A program made the position numbers and the translations under genes. Source: Hydrogenophaga sp. BPS33 (lineage in GTDB: Bacteria > Pseudomonadota > Gammaproteobacteria > Burkholderiales > Burkholderiaceae_C). Taken from it: a stretch of 64,000 bases of DNA. The stretch spans positions 992,001-1,056,000 of the forward strand of contig NZ_CP044549.1 of NCBI RefSeq assembly GCF_009859475.1, read 5' to 3'. Below the pieces are notes generated by a model. That model saw only the letters and a list, made by a program, of their open reading frames with translations, was not told the DNA's origin and did not search any database. Positions 1 through 11,134 of the stretch are shown in pieces; the stretch's first letter is position 1, and every line of letters starts with the position of its first letter.

Positions 1-1
1 G

Positions 2-721
2 GTTGCGGGTGTGAACAGTCCGGTGCAGTTGGCCGAGCTGGAGCGCGCCTACCAGCAGCGTCTGGCGCGCGCCTTGATGGAGCAGGGCGTGCGCCTGGCC
101 GACCCGGCGCGGCTGGACGTGCGGGGTGAGTTGATGTGCGGACAGGACGTGGAGATCGATGTGAACTGCGTGTTCGAAGGCCGCGTGAAACTGGGCGACG
201 GCGTGCGCATCGGCGCGAACTGCGTGATCGCCAACGCGGCCATCGACGCCAACGCGGTGATTCTTCCCTTCACGCACATCGAAGGCGAGACGCTGGGTGT
301 GTCGATCGGTCGCGGTGCGCTGATTGGCCCCTTCGCGCGACTGCGCCCCGGCGCGCAGTTGGGCGAAGAAGTGCACATCGGCAACTTCGTCGAAGTGAAG
401 AACAGCAAGCTGGCTGCGCGCGCCAAGGCCAACCACCTGGCCTATCTGGGCGACGCCACCGTGGGCGAGCGCGTCAACTACGGCGCGGGCAGCATCACGG
501 CGAACTACGACGGCGCCAACAAGCACCGCACCGTGATCGAAGCCGATGTGCACGTGGGCAGCAACTGCGTGCTGGTGGCGCCGGTGACCATTGGTGCGGG
601 CGGCACGGTGGGCGCGGGCTCCACCATCACCAAGAACACGGCGCCGGGCGCGCTTTCGGTTGCCAGGGGCAAGCAGGTGGCGCTGGAGAATTGGCAGCGC
701 CCCGTGAAGAAAAAGCCCTGA
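2..721 (+). CDS. glmU: GlmU C-terminal part (glucosamine-1-phosphate acetyltransferase), 5' end outside window
   Basis: The frame is open from the window edge and gives 239 residues of the C-terminal half of bifunctional GlmU, which acetylates glucosamine-1-phosphate and uridylylates the product to UDP-GlcNAc for peptidoglycan and LPS. Only the left-handed beta-helix acetyltransferase domain is present, seen as repeated hexapeptide-type units ([24 protein letters not shown]). The typical GlmU active-site stretch around [17 protein letters not shown] and [11 protein letters not shown] is intact. The N-terminal uridylyltransferase domain should lie upstream. A GTG at position 11 is internal, not the true start. 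GlmS, the first enzyme of the same pathway, is encoded 1.6 kb downstream. Confidence 0.96.
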   Translation, partial: VAGVNSPVQLAELERAYQQRLARALMEQGVRLADPARLDVRGELMCGQDVEIDVNCVFEGRVKLGDGVRIGANCVIANAAIDANAVILPFTHIEGETLGVSIGRGALIGPFARLRPGAQLGEEVHIGNFVEVKNSKLAARAKANHLAYLGDATVGERVNYGAGSITANYDGANKHRTVIEADVHVGSNCVLVAPVTIGAGGTVGAGSTITKNTAPGALSVARGKQVALENWQRPVKKKP

Positions 722-739
722 GAGAACCCGCCCGGCCCA

Positions 740-1528
740 CTACCCCCCGCGCACGTCCAGTGAACTGCCGTCGAAACGGCTGTTGCGGTGGGAGCGGCTG
801 TCGTCGAACGAGCCGCCGCTGCTGGCCCGGGTGCGAGATCCGCTGGCACCGCTGCGGCGTTGGCCAAATTCGTCGAGATCCATGAGCCTGCTCATGCCCA
901 TCACTTCCGAGTCGCGGTAGCCGTTGTTGTGGCTGCTGTGCAGCGAATCGAAGGACGAGAACTGGCTCTCCAGCTGTTGCAGTGCGCTTTCCCGGGCTTC
1001 TTCCTTGGCCTTCGGCTTGGGCAGCTCGGCCAGGTTGAGCTGCGCACGGAAGTCGGCCGGGGATGGCATGCGGTGAATGCCGTTTTTCAGGAACACGAAG
1101 CGCACCCCCGCAGTTTTCAGGATGCGGTTTTTCATGACCGCCTTGTGCGCTTTTGCCTTGGCGTCGCTCAGGTGGTACTGCTCGACGTCGAATGCGAAGC
1201 TGGGTCGGCCATCCTGGCCGCACACCACGAAGTCGACACGGTAGTCCTTGAGGCGGTTGGCCGCACGCTGGCGGTCGGCCGCGCGGCGCACGGTCAGCAG
1301 GCGGGACAGACTCATATTGGGCAGCACGATCTGGCCGGGGAACGTGTCCTGCAGATAGTCCAACATGTGCGTTTGTTCGGGCGTGAGGATGCGTTCCGGC
1401 GAGTACCGGTCGTCGCGGCCCGACGAGGCGCTGGCACGTCGGCGCCGTACCAGCCAGAGGGCCAGCAGCACGGGCACCACCACCGAGGTGACGGCGATGG
1501 CCACGAGCGTGATCGTCATGGATTCCAT
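740..1528 (-). CDS. Membrane-anchored DUF2726 family protein
   Basis: 262 residues. Residues about 5-27 form one hydrophobic segment followed by Arg-rich residues (VRRRR), so the protein is probably an inner-membrane anchor with a cytoplasmic body. Residues about 45-165 look like the DUF2726 domain: a VDFVVC strand, then an FDVE strand, then a basic helix. That order recalls PD-(D/E)XK nuclease folds, but the catalytic set is not convincing and I assign no activity. The C-terminal 70 residues are Ser/Arg/Gly-rich and probably disordered. It converges on glmU, whose stop is 18 bases away. Function unknown. Confidence 0.75.
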   Translation of the reverse strand: MESMTITLVAIAVTSVVVPVLLALWLVRRRRASASSGRDDRYSPERILTPEQTHMLDYLQDTFPGQIVLPNMSLSRLLTVRRAADRQRAANRLKDYRVDFVVCGQDGRPSFAFDVEQYHLSDAKAKAHKAVMKNRILKTAGVRFVFLKNGIHRMPSPADFRAQLNLAELPKPKAKEEARESALQQLESQFSSFDSLHSSHNNGYRDSEVMGMSRLMDLDEFGQRRSGASGSRTRASSGGSFDDSRSHRNSRFDGSSLDVRGG

Positions 1529-1682
1529 AAAAACTCCTTGCGCCCGACCGTTGCAGTCGTCAAAGGCGTGAGTGTAAGAGCGTGTTACACATGGTCCAAG
1601 CCGTCAACCGTTCGGCTCGGCGGCGTGGCCAGTATCTGTGCTTTTTGCATCAAATACGGTCTTCCCATGCGGTCCAAGGTAT

Positions 1683-2189
1683 TCAGGCGATGGCGCTGGG
1701 TGCCGTGCGGTGCAGGGGAAGCCGAGGGTCGAACTTCGCCTGTTTGAGGCTGAAGAACGCCTTGATGTTGCGCACGTTGGCGTCGCTCGTGAACAGCCGG
1801 CGGGCCAGTTCGAGGTAGGCGGGCATGTCGCTGCAATGGACCACCAGCATGAAGTCCGGCCCCGGGCTCACGCGGTAGCACTGTTGCACCTCGGGCGCGG
1901 GTACCACGCGCGCCTCGAACGCGTCTTGCTGTTCCGTGCCCTGGCGCTCCAACGTCACTTCCACCAGCGCCGTCAACCCATGGCCCAGCAGCGGTGCGAG
2001 CTTGTCGCGGCTCAACAATGCCACTTGTCGCTCGATCAAGCCCAGTTGGCGCAGGCGCTTGACGCGGCGCAAGCTGGTGGGGGGCGAAAGATGCGCCCGT
2101 TCGGCCAGGACCTGGTTGCTGAGCGAGGCGTCGGTTTGCAACAAATCCAGCAGCCGGAGGTCGGCTTCGTCGATGGTGATTGATTCCAT
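1683..2189 (-). CDS. Lrp/AsnC family transcriptional regulator
   Basis: 168 residues. The N-terminal helix-turn-helix (residues about 5-60, with DEADLRLLDLLQTDASLSNQ and LSPPTSLRRVKRL) is followed by a RAM ligand-sensing domain (about 70-150). Family members form octamers that respond to amino acids. The gene is divergent from glmS across a 134-base AT-rich gap that contains an Lrp-consensus-like site, so autoregulation is likely and an effect on glmS is possible. The ligand cannot be read from sequence. Confidence 0.93.
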   Translation of the reverse strand: MESITIDEADLRLLDLLQTDASLSNQVLAERAHLSPPTSLRRVKRLRQLGLIERQVALLSRDKLAPLLGHGLTALVEVTLERQGTEQQDAFEARVVPAPEVQQCYRVSPGPDFMLVVHCSDMPAYLELARRLFTSDANVRNIKAFFSLKQAKFDPRLPLHRTAPSAIA

Positions 2190-2230
2190 GATTTCTGCTT
2201 GTGTGAAATATTTTGCGGTGCTGATGGCGG

Positions 2231-2262
2231 TAAGAAATTTTCCTATGATTTGGTGAAAATTT
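2231..2262. promoter_or_regulatory. Candidate Lrp-type operator in the lrp-glmS divergent region
   Basis: TAAGAAATTTTCCTA at 2231-2245 agrees with 12 of 15 positions of the classical Lrp consensus YAGHAWATTWTDCTR. Overlapping it is a perfect 8-base inverted repeat, AAATTTTC (2235-2242) and GAAAATTT (2255-2262). It lies 42 bases before the regulator start and about 60 before glmS. Binding by the adjacent Lrp-type protein is inferred. Confidence 0.5.
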
Positions 2263-2323
2263 TGTCCATTAATTTCATATTGCCGTGATTAGCATCGTGC
2301 CCATTGCAAATCAGGAGCACAAC

Positions 2324-4180
<1,857 letters not shown>

Positions 4181-4396
4181 TGAGCCGCGCCTGGCGTTGG
4201 CGAGAACAAATAAAGTTCGTCAGGTCGGATTAAAGTCCGTCGGAGCGGCAGCTGTTAGGAAGGACTGATGTGCAGCAGTGGACGTCCAGCGTGTTGTCGT
4301 CAGCGAGTGCTGCTGGACGTAAAGCGGACCCTCGAGAAGGCCAGTATTGGCGACGATGCGGCGAAGCCTCTCGAACCCCGCTGCGCTCACCCACTC

Positions 4397-4672
4397 CTAC
4401 TCGAGAACCACGTAGAACGGATCGCTCGCTGCGATGTTCGCCTCGTTCATGTAGATGTGGACGTGCGCGTCGATGAGGCCGGGCATGACGGTCAAACCCG
4501 TCACATCGACGAGGGTGACATTCCCGGGCAATTCGCCCTGAGGATCCAAGGCGCGGATGCGCCCTTCTTGGACGAGGATGTCCGTGGGACCGCCGAGCAC
4601 ATCCTTGCGCGGATCCAGCAGGCGTCCCCCTTTGAAAAAGACGCTGGGGTGGGTGCTTGCAGCGGGGTTCAT
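4397..4672 (-). pseudogene. Truncated amidohydrolase N-terminus
   Basis: This frame encodes 91 residues matching the start of a metal-dependent amidohydrolase: the beta-sandwich opening (FFKGGRLLDPRKDVL, ILVQEGRIRAL) and the GLTVMPGLIDAHVHI segment with its HxH metal pair. It stops after about 90 residues, where intact relatives have 400 or more. Nothing similar continues in any frame down to 4200. GGAG lies before the ATG, so the stub could still be translated. It sits between glmS and putA next to short imperfect repeats, which suggests a deletion or rearrangement. The original substrate is unknown. Confidence 0.7.
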
Positions 4673-4820
4673 GAGGATGGCTCCATTCTGGTGGCGGCGC
4701 TGCCAAATAGGGCTCTGAATTCCGAACCGTTTCCCGCAGGGTTTACGGCGATCCGCCGATGGGCATATTCCAAAGTCTCATGAGTGGAGCAACGCCTCTT
4801 CGGCGCGATCTCGTTGTGGA

Positions 4821-7800
4821 TCAGCCGATGGTCATGAGCGACGCATTGCCACCCGCCGCAGCAGTGTTGATGCTGAGCGCGCGCTCCATCACCAGGCGCT
4901 CCAGGGGCACGTCGCATTTTCCGGGCTCCAGACGCTCCACGCTGATGACGGGACCGTCCCGCTGCGCCAACTGCTGCTGGATCTCGGCGAGCTGGGGCAG
5001 GTCGCCGTGCAGAAGGACCGCATCGAACGCCACCGACGGACTGAAGGGCTGGTGGGCCAAGCGCACGCTGCTGTGCAATTCCGCGGGCAAGCGTTCCAGC
5101 AGTTCCTGCGCCTGCATGGGCCATATCGCGCGGCTGCCCACTGCCAGCACGGCCGCCAGCTGCACCAGACGGTCCTGAGGGTCATCGGCGATGCTCAGCA
5201 CAGCGGCACGCGGCACCAGCGAGTAGAGGTTGCTCTCGCCGGTGGGCCCTGGCAGTTCCAGCGTGTGGCGCGCGGGCATGCTCTGTCGAAAGGTCTCACA
5301 TACCTCGGCCAAGCGGTGGTTGCTCTGCGCGATCGCCCAGTTCCTCAGGTGCTGCAGACCGGTGCCCGGCGAATGCCCATCTCTGGTGGGCGCGGCGTTC
5401 CCGGCTTCAGGGGTCTCCAACGCCCGCGTCAACACCGCATTCGGCCGCGCTGCCAATAGGCGGTACAGGTAGAGCGGTCCACCCGCTTTGGGGCCAGTGC
5501 CGGACAATCCTTCGCCGCCAAAGGGTTGCACGCCCACCACCGCACCCACCATGTTCCTGTTCACGTACAGATTGCCAGCGTGCGACGCGTTGACCACGCG
5601 GGCAATCGTCTCGTCGATGCGTGTGTGCAGGCCCATCGTCAAGCCATAGCCCGTGCCGTTGATCTGGGCCATGAGTCCATCGAGTTCCTCGCGTTGGTAG
5701 CGCACGAAATGCAGCACCGGGCCGAACACCTCGCGCTGCAGCACCGCCAGGTTGTCGATTTCAATCAGGGCCGGCAAGACAAAAGTTCCCCTGTCGAGCG
5801 CGTCTTCGCTGTGCCCGGCGATCTGGTGCACGCGGTGGCCTTTGGCGCGCATGGCGTGGATGTGCCGATCGATGTTGGCCTTGGCCTCGGCGTCGATCAC
5901 GGGCCCCACGTCGGTGGCCAGGCGCGAGGGATCGCCCACGCGCAATTCCGCCATCGCACCCAGCAACATCTCCAGCACCCGGTCGGCGGCATCGTCCTGC
6001 ACACACAGCACCCGCAGCGCGGAGCAGCGCTGGCCAGCACTGTCGAACGCCGAGGCCACCACATCGCCCACGACCTGTTCGACCAATGCAGACGAGTCCA
6101 CGACCATGGCGTTCTGCCCACCCGTCTCCGCGATGAGCGCCACGGCCTGGCCGCGCGTGTTGACCCGGCCCGCCAGCTGGGCTTGCAGCAGCCGCGCGAC
6201 TTCTGTGGACCCGGTGAAGAGCACCCCCTGCACCCGCAGGTCACTCACCAGCGCTGCGCCTACCTCGGCACCCGAGCCGGGGAGCCATTGCACCGCGTCG
6301 CGGGGGATGCCCGACGCCCACAGCGCTTTCACGGCCTCTGCCGCGATCAGCGGCGTTTGTTCTGCGGGTTTGGCCAGGACGACATTGCCGGCGGCCAGAG
6401 CAGCCGCGATCTGGCCGACGAAGATGGCCAGCGGAAAGTTCCAGGGACTGATGCACACCACCGGGCCCAATGGCACATGGGTGGCGTTGTCAAAGTGCGT
6501 GCGCACCTGCTGTGCGTAGTAGCGCAGAAAGTCGACTGCCTCGCGCACCTCGGCCACCGCGTTGGCCGCGGTCTTGCCAGCCTCGCGGATCAGGATGCCC
6601 ATGAGTCGGGGCATGTCGCCTTGGAGATGGGCGGCGGTGAGCTCGAGCAAGCGCGCGCGTTCTTGTGGGCTCGTGCTCGCCCAGCGATAAGCGCCGTGCG
6701 TGGCCGAGTGCAGAGCGAGCTCGATGTCCGCGCGCGAGCTCGAGCGTACGGCGCCAACCTTGTCCGCGTGGTTGGCTGGATTGAGCAGTGCCTGCGATCC
6801 GGCGCCGGCGGCCTCTTCTGCCAGCAGAGGATCTGCGACAGCAAGGTCGTCCCTGAAGTCGCGGAAGGTGGCCGCCAGTTGTTGCAGCTGCACATCGTTG
6901 GCGAGATCCATACCCGACGAATTGCGCCGCCGCGAACCAAACAGCTCGTTGGGCAGGGGAATCAACGGATGCGGCAAACCGACGCCGCCTTCTGTTCGTG
7001 CGAAGGCCTCGATGGTGTTGACCGGATCGTCCACGAGCGTGTCGATGTCGATGCGTGGGTCCGCGATCTGGTTCACGAACGAGGTGTTGGCGCCGTTCTC
7101 CAGCAAGCGCCGAACGAGATAGGCCAGCAAGGTCTCGTGCGTGCCGACGGGCGCGTAGATGCGGCAAGATCGTCCCAGCTTGCCCTGCGCCGCATCGCCC
7201 ACCACCTGTTCGTACAGGGGCTCACCCATGCCATGCAGGCATTGAAACTCGTACTGCTGTGGCGTGTAGCGCGACGGGTCGGCCAGTTCATAGATCGTGG
7301 CGAGGGTCTGCGCGTTGTGCGTCGCGAACTGCGGGTAGACGGCGTCGGGCGCGGCCAGCAGCTGGCGTGCGCAAGCGATGTAGGCCGCATCGGTGTACGG
7401 CTTGCGGGTGTAGACCGGATAGCCGTCCATGCCATCGACCTGGGCGCGCTTGATCTCGGTGTCCCAGTAGGCGCCCTTGACCAGGCGGACCATGAGCCGG
7501 CGCTGGCTGCGGCGGGCAAGGTCGATGATGTAGTCGATCACGAAGGGGCAGCGCTTTTGGTAGGCCTGAACGACGAAGCCCAGGCCGTTCCAGTGCTGCA
7601 ACTGGGGTTCAAAGGCGAGCTTCTCCAGCAGATCGAGCGAGAGTTCTAGCCGGTCGGCCTCTTCGGCGTCGATGTTCAGGCCGATGTCGTGGCGCTTGGC
7701 CATGGCGCACAGGCGAACCAGCACGGGATAGAGCTCGGCGATCACGCGCTCGTATTGCGCACGGCTGTACCGCGGGTGCAAGGCCGAGAGTTTGATGGAG

Positions 7801-8573
7801 ATGCCGGGTCCCTCATACACGCCCTTGCCCGCCGACGCCTTGCCGATGGCCTGGATGGCGTGTTCGTATTCGCGCAAGTACTTCTGCGCGTCGCGCGCGG
7901 TCAGCGCGGCTTCGCCCAGCATGTCGTAGGAGTATCGGAACCCCTCCTGTTCCCGAGCACGCGCGTTGCGCAAGGCTTCTTCGATGGTTTCGCCAGTGAC
8001 GAACTGTTCACCCATCATCCGCATGGCCATGTCCACGCCCTTGCGGATCAAGGGCTCCCCGCCAAGACCGACGAGGCGGCCCAACGCCGACGACAGGCCC
8101 GACTCGCTGTGCGTGGCCACCAGCTTGCCGGTGATGAGCAAGCCCCATGTGGCGGCGTTGACGAACAGGGAAGGGCTTCGGCCCAGGTGCGAATGCCATT
8201 GCCCACGCGCGATCTTGTCGCGGATCAGATCGTCGCGCGTGGCCTTGTCGGGAATGCGCAGCAAGGCCTCGGCCAGGCACATCAAGGCAATGCCTTCCTG
8301 CGAAGACAGGGCGTATTGCTGCAGGAGGTTCTGCACCAGACCCGCGCGGCTGAAGCTGGCCTTGCGTGTGCGCAAGGTGCCGGCGATGCGCGATGCCAGC
8401 GCCTTGACGCGCGAAGCGGCGTCTGGCGCGAGCCGTGCCGCCTGTAACGCATGGGCCACTGCGGCGGGCTCAGGTGCGCGCCAAGCGGCCGTGATGGCCT
8501 GGCGCAGCAGGGTGGAGCCGAAAGGGGAAGGTCGAAAGAACGTCTCGGAAATGCGTGTGGAAGCTGTGTGCAT
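4821..8573 (-). CDS. putA: Bifunctional proline dehydrogenase / pyrroline-5-carboxylate dehydrogenase
   Basis: 1250 residues. It oxidises proline to glutamate in two steps, with FAD in the first domain and NAD in the second. The start at 8573 (MHTAST) follows AAGGTG. The proline dehydrogenase barrel spans about 130-480, with ISIKLSALHPRY, RLVKGAYWD and FATHN. The dehydrogenase domain spans about 560-1010, with Glu816 in AETGGQN and Cys850 in SAGQRCSAL. A PutA-type C-terminal domain follows (about 1010-1250). The N-terminal ribbon-helix-helix DNA-binding domain of trifunctional PutA is absent, so control probably falls to the divergent Lrp-type gene. Confidence 0.96.
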   Translation of the reverse strand: MHTASTRISETFFRPSPFGSTLLRQAITAAWRAPEPAAVAHALQAARLAPDAASRVKALASRIAGTLRTRKASFSRAGLVQNLLQQYALSSQEGIALMCLAEALLRIPDKATRDDLIRDKIARGQWHSHLGRSPSLFVNAATWGLLITGKLVATHSESGLSSALGRLVGLGGEPLIRKGVDMAMRMMGEQFVTGETIEEALRNARAREQEGFRYSYDMLGEAALTARDAQKYLREYEHAIQAIGKASAGKGVYEGPGISIKLSALHPRYSRAQYERVIAELYPVLVRLCAMAKRHDIGLNIDAEEADRLELSLDLLEKLAFEPQLQHWNGLGFVVQAYQKRCPFVIDYIIDLARRSQRRLMVRLVKGAYWDTEIKRAQVDGMDGYPVYTRKPYTDAAYIACARQLLAAPDAVYPQFATHNAQTLATIYELADPSRYTPQQYEFQCLHGMGEPLYEQVVGDAAQGKLGRSCRIYAPVGTHETLLAYLVRRLLENGANTSFVNQIADPRIDIDTLVDDPVNTIEAFARTEGGVGLPHPLIPLPNELFGSRRRNSSGMDLANDVQLQQLAATFRDFRDDLAVADPLLAEEAAGAGSQALLNPANHADKVGAVRSSSRADIELALHSATHGAYRWASTSPQERARLLELTAAHLQGDMPRLMGILIREAGKTAANAVAEVREAVDFLRYYAQQVRTHFDNATHVPLGPVVCISPWNFPLAIFVGQIAAALAAGNVVLAKPAEQTPLIAAEAVKALWASGIPRDAVQWLPGSGAEVGAALVSDLRVQGVLFTGSTEVARLLQAQLAGRVNTRGQAVALIAETGGQNAMVVDSSALVEQVVGDVVASAFDSAGQRCSALRVLCVQDDAADRVLEMLLGAMAELRVGDPSRLATDVGPVIDAEAKANIDRHIHAMRAKGHRVHQIAGHSEDALDRGTFVLPALIEIDNLAVLQREVFGPVLHFVRYQREELDGLMAQINGTGYGLTMGLHTRIDETIARVVNASHAGNLYVNRNMVGAVVGVQPFGGEGLSGTGPKAGGPLYLYRLLAARPNAVLTRALETPEAGNAAPTRDGHSPGTGLQHLRNWAIAQSNHRLAEVCETFRQSMPARHTLELPGPTGESNLYSLVPRAAVLSIADDPQDRLVQLAAVLAVGSRAIWPMQAQELLERLPAELHSSVRLAHQPFSPSVAFDAVLLHGDLPQLAEIQQQLAQRDGPVISVERLEPGKCDVPLERLVMERALSINTAAAGGNASLMTIG

Positions 8574-8583
8574 GCAGAACACC

Positions 8584-8660
8584 TTTCGAAGTGATTGCTG
8601 CAATGGTCCTCATTTCTTATGGCATATTGTTTCGAATTTTCAAATGTTCCTGGAGTTATT
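8584..8660. promoter_or_regulatory. putA-Lrp divergent promoter region
   Basis: The 91 bases between the divergent starts are AT-rich compared with the flanks. TTTCGAA occurs twice, at 8584-8590 and 8630-8636. GGAG at 8652-8655 serves the rightward gene. I cannot assign -10 and -35 boxes with confidence. Lrp-type activators of putA usually bind in this position. Confidence 0.35.
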
Positions 8661-8664
8661 CACT

Positions 8665-9144
8665 ATGAACGAGCTTCCCGAACTGGATCGGATCGACTGG
8701 CGCATTCTGCAGAACCTGCAGGACGATGGCCGCATGTCGAACTTGAAGTTGGCCGAGGCCGTGGCGCTCTCGCCCACCGCCGTGCTGGCGCGGGTCCAGC
8801 GCCTCACACGGGACGGTTTCATCGAAGGCTACGAAGCGCGTTTGAACCCGCGGTTGATCGGCGTGGGCATGCTGGTGTTCGTGGAGGTGCTGCTCGACCG
8901 CACCACGCCCAATGTGTTCGACCAGTTCCGCGCGGCCGTGCAGGTCCATCCGGAGATCCTGGAATGCCACATGGTCGCGGGGGGCTTCGACTACCTGATC
9001 AAGACCCGTGTGGCCGACATGAATGCCTACCGCCTGTTTGCCGGCACGGTGCTCTGGCAACTGCCGGGCGTGCGGGAGACCCGCACCTACGCGGTGATGG
9101 AAGAGGTCAAAAACTCGACAAAGTTGCCACTCGCCTTGAGCTAG
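8665..9144 (+). CDS. Lrp/AsnC family regulator, probable proline-responsive activator of putA
   Basis: 159 residues from the ATG at 8665, preceded by GGAG. The helix-turn-helix lies at about 8-60 (LDRIDWRILQNLQDDGRMSN, ALSPTAVLARVQRL) and the RAM domain at about 70-150 (HMVAGGFDYLIKTRVADMNAY). It is divergent from a putA that lacks its own DNA-binding domain, the arrangement seen for PutR/Lrp-type activators of proline use in alpha- and betaproteobacteria. The proline response is inferred from that context. Confidence 0.9.
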   Translation: MNELPELDRIDWRILQNLQDDGRMSNLKLAEAVALSPTAVLARVQRLTRDGFIEGYEARLNPRLIGVGMLVFVEVLLDRTTPNVFDQFRAAVQVHPEILECHMVAGGFDYLIKTRVADMNAYRLFAGTVLWQLPGVRETRTYAVMEEVKNSTKLPLALS

Positions 9145-9400
9145 CGGCGACGCTGGACACACCACATTCGCCGTGCGGGTTCCATCAGCGCCCAGCAGCT
9201 GGGCCCAACCATGTTGGAAGACATTAGCAAGGCAGGCGGCACGTTGATCCGCGCCGAACTGAAAGGTGTGGTGATCGGCCAGCCTTTCCAACTGGAGCTG
9301 GCGGGGGAGTCCGGCGCCACGACCATCCACGCCGAGCGCAGCTCCCCCCCCTCATGGCCGTCCGACGCGCTTTATTCCCGGAGGTCAGTTCCTCCGTGGC

Positions 9401-9997
9401 CTACGCCCGCCTTGGCATCGTCACGATGCCACCCAGTGTCGCGTAGAGCGGCCCACCCAGCCGGCAAATCGGGTCGAGCTCGGCCGTGCGGATCTTGCCG
9501 TTCACCAGCAGGCCGTCTCGAACATGGAAGCGCAGCACCTCACCCACCATGAGGCGGCTGGGCTGTTCGCCGAAGTCGATGCAGCTGTGCAGCCGACATT
9601 CGAGGCTTACGGGGACATCCGCGAGACGGGGTGTTTGAACCACCGTACCGGCACAGGTCGCGAGGCCCAGTGTGTCCACTTCGCTGACCTCGGGTGGATA
9701 TTCGACCGAGCTTGCGTTGACCGCCTCAAGAAACGACTGGTCGGCCACATTCACCACGAACTCCTTCGTGGCCAGAATGTTGTGGCCGGTGTCCTTCATC
9801 CCGCTGGCCTTCACTCCCACGCTGATGGCCACCATGGGTGGGCGGTGTGAGACGAACGTGAATGCGGAGAACGGCGCCAGGTTCACGCGCCCACTGGCGT
9901 TCAGCGTCGTGACCCACGCAATGGGACGTGGCACGATGATGCCCGTCAACAACTTGTAGGCCTGCTCCACGCTCAATCCGGCGGCATCGATTTCCAT
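9401..9997 (-). CDS. Flavin reductase-like (FMN-binding split barrel) protein
   Basis: 198 residues of the flavin reductase-like family: PRPIAWVTTLN near the start, NLAPFSAFTFVSHRPPMVAIS, then KDTGHNI and EFVVNVAD. Members reduce FMN or FAD with NAD(P)H for a two-component oxygenase, or act on their own as flavoproteins. The gene follows the LysR gene on the same strand by 75 bases and may share its transcript. No partner monooxygenase lies next to it, so its role in the neighbouring cluster is unclear. Confidence 0.85.
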   Translation of the reverse strand: MEIDAAGLSVEQAYKLLTGIIVPRPIAWVTTLNASGRVNLAPFSAFTFVSHRPPMVAISVGVKASGMKDTGHNILATKEFVVNVADQSFLEAVNASSVEYPPEVSEVDTLGLATCAGTVVQTPRLADVPVSLECRLHSCIDFGEQPSRLMVGEVLRFHVRDGLLVNGKIRTAELDPICRLGGPLYATLGGIVTMPRRA

Positions 9998-10072
9998 GGC
10001 CGCATCCTACGAGGTGCGATTCAAAAGGAAAAGTGAATTGTTCTTGGGCTGAGATCAATATTTCCTGGAGCC

Positions 10073-10984
10073 TCAAGAGCCCATTTCAAGCTCGCGCAGA
10101 TGGCCCGACTTTTTCTTGGAAACGGTGGTGGCCAGGATCTCGCTCAGCGCCGAGACCAGGGCCGGGTGGCCTTGGTCGACGCGGTGCACAAGGCCGATCT
10201 GCCGAGTGATCTGGGGCTCCGTGAGCAACCAGAACTGCACCTTCTTTTCCAGCGCCCACAGGTAGCCCGACAGCGGCAGTATGGAGATGCCAAAGCCCCG
10301 CACCACCATGCCCGCGATCGCCTCGAGCGAGTTGAGTTCCATGACCTCGTTGGTCTTCAGGCGGTGGCGTCTGAAGGCGCTGTGGGTGAGTTGGCCCGTC
10401 CATGAGGTGCGGCTGATGCCGATGAACGGGTGGGCGGTCAACGCCGCCGACAAACTCTTCACCCGCACATCAGGGGGCGCCACGAGCACCAATGGCTCGC
10501 CAACCAGCGGATGCCAGGCAACGCTCTGCGGCAACCGGAAGGGCGGCTCGGACACGATCGCAGCGTCGAGCTCGCCTTGCTCGACCTTGCGCATCAGCTC
10601 GTCCGACACACCGTTGCACACCTGCACCACGATGCCGGGATGCAATTGCCGCATCAGCAGCAAGGCGTCGGGCAACAGCTTGGCAAACGTGTGGTGGATG
10701 GCGCCCAGCGCGAGCGTGCCGCCCAACTGCCGGTTGTCCAGGCCGTTGCCGATGTTGTCGTAGAGATCGACCAAGGCCGGCACGCGCAAAGCGAGCTCAC
10801 GGCCCGCGGTGTTGAGGGTGGCGGTGCGCGCGCTGCGGTCGAACAACTGGGTTCGCAGCTTCTCTTCCAGGCCAGTCATCTGAATGCTGACCGCGGCCTG
10901 CGTCAGCCCGATCTTCTGCGCGGCGGCGGCAAAACTGCCCGTGCGCGATACCACCAAAAACGTCTTGAACCAGCGCATGGACAT
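10073..10984 (-). CDS. LysR family transcriptional regulator
   Basis: 303 residues. The N-terminal winged helix-turn-helix (residues about 1-62: FLVVSRTGSFAAAAQKIGL, TQAAVSIQM, LFDRSARTATLNTAG) is followed by a periplasmic-binding-like effector domain (about 90-290). It is divergent from the acyl-CoA cluster starting at 11135 and is its most likely regulator, probably responding to a CoA ester or the free acid. The effector is not predictable. Confidence 0.93.
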   Translation of the reverse strand: MSMRWFKTFLVVSRTGSFAAAAQKIGLTQAAVSIQMTGLEEKLRTQLFDRSARTATLNTAGRELALRVPALVDLYDNIGNGLDNRQLGGTLALGAIHHTFAKLLPDALLLMRQLHPGIVVQVCNGVSDELMRKVEQGELDAAIVSEPPFRLPQSVAWHPLVGEPLVLVAPPDVRVKSLSAALTAHPFIGISRTSWTGQLTHSAFRRHRLKTNEVMELNSLEAIAGMVVRGFGISILPLSGYLWALEKKVQFWLLTEPQITRQIGLVHRVDQGHPALVSALSEILATTVSKKKSGHLRELEMGS

Positions 10985-11013
10985 GGGATGGGCTCTTTTT
11001 GAAAAGACAAATA

Positions 11014-11042
11014 TTAATTGTGCTCAGCGAAAAATCAATTAA
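11014..11042. promoter_or_regulatory. Candidate LysR box between the LysR gene and the acyl-CoA cluster
   Basis: TTAATTG (11014-11020) and CAATTAA (11036-11042) form a perfect 7-base inverted repeat with a 15-base spacer in an AT-rich 150-base divergent region. It is 29 bases upstream of the LysR start and about 93 upstream of the carboxyltransferase start, a normal place for a LysR recognition site. The spacer is longer than the classical T-N11-A pattern, so the assignment is tentative. Confidence 0.4.
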
Positions 11043-11134
11043 CTTTTATTTTTATCTTATCGCTCATAGGATCGCCCATATCCCGTTCACCAGTGGACCA
11101 GGACTTGGCCACCGCCCCGGAGAAGGAACACCTG

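Noticed and set aside
4201..4330. Possible integron attC-like site from GTTAGGA and the inverted repeats
   Set aside because: The core does not fit GTTRRRY with a matching RYYYAAC partner, and there is no integrase or cassette array.
5526..7649. 707-codon open frame opposite putA
   Set aside because: Composition is His/Arg/Gly-rich, with no recognisable domain; it mirrors putA codons.
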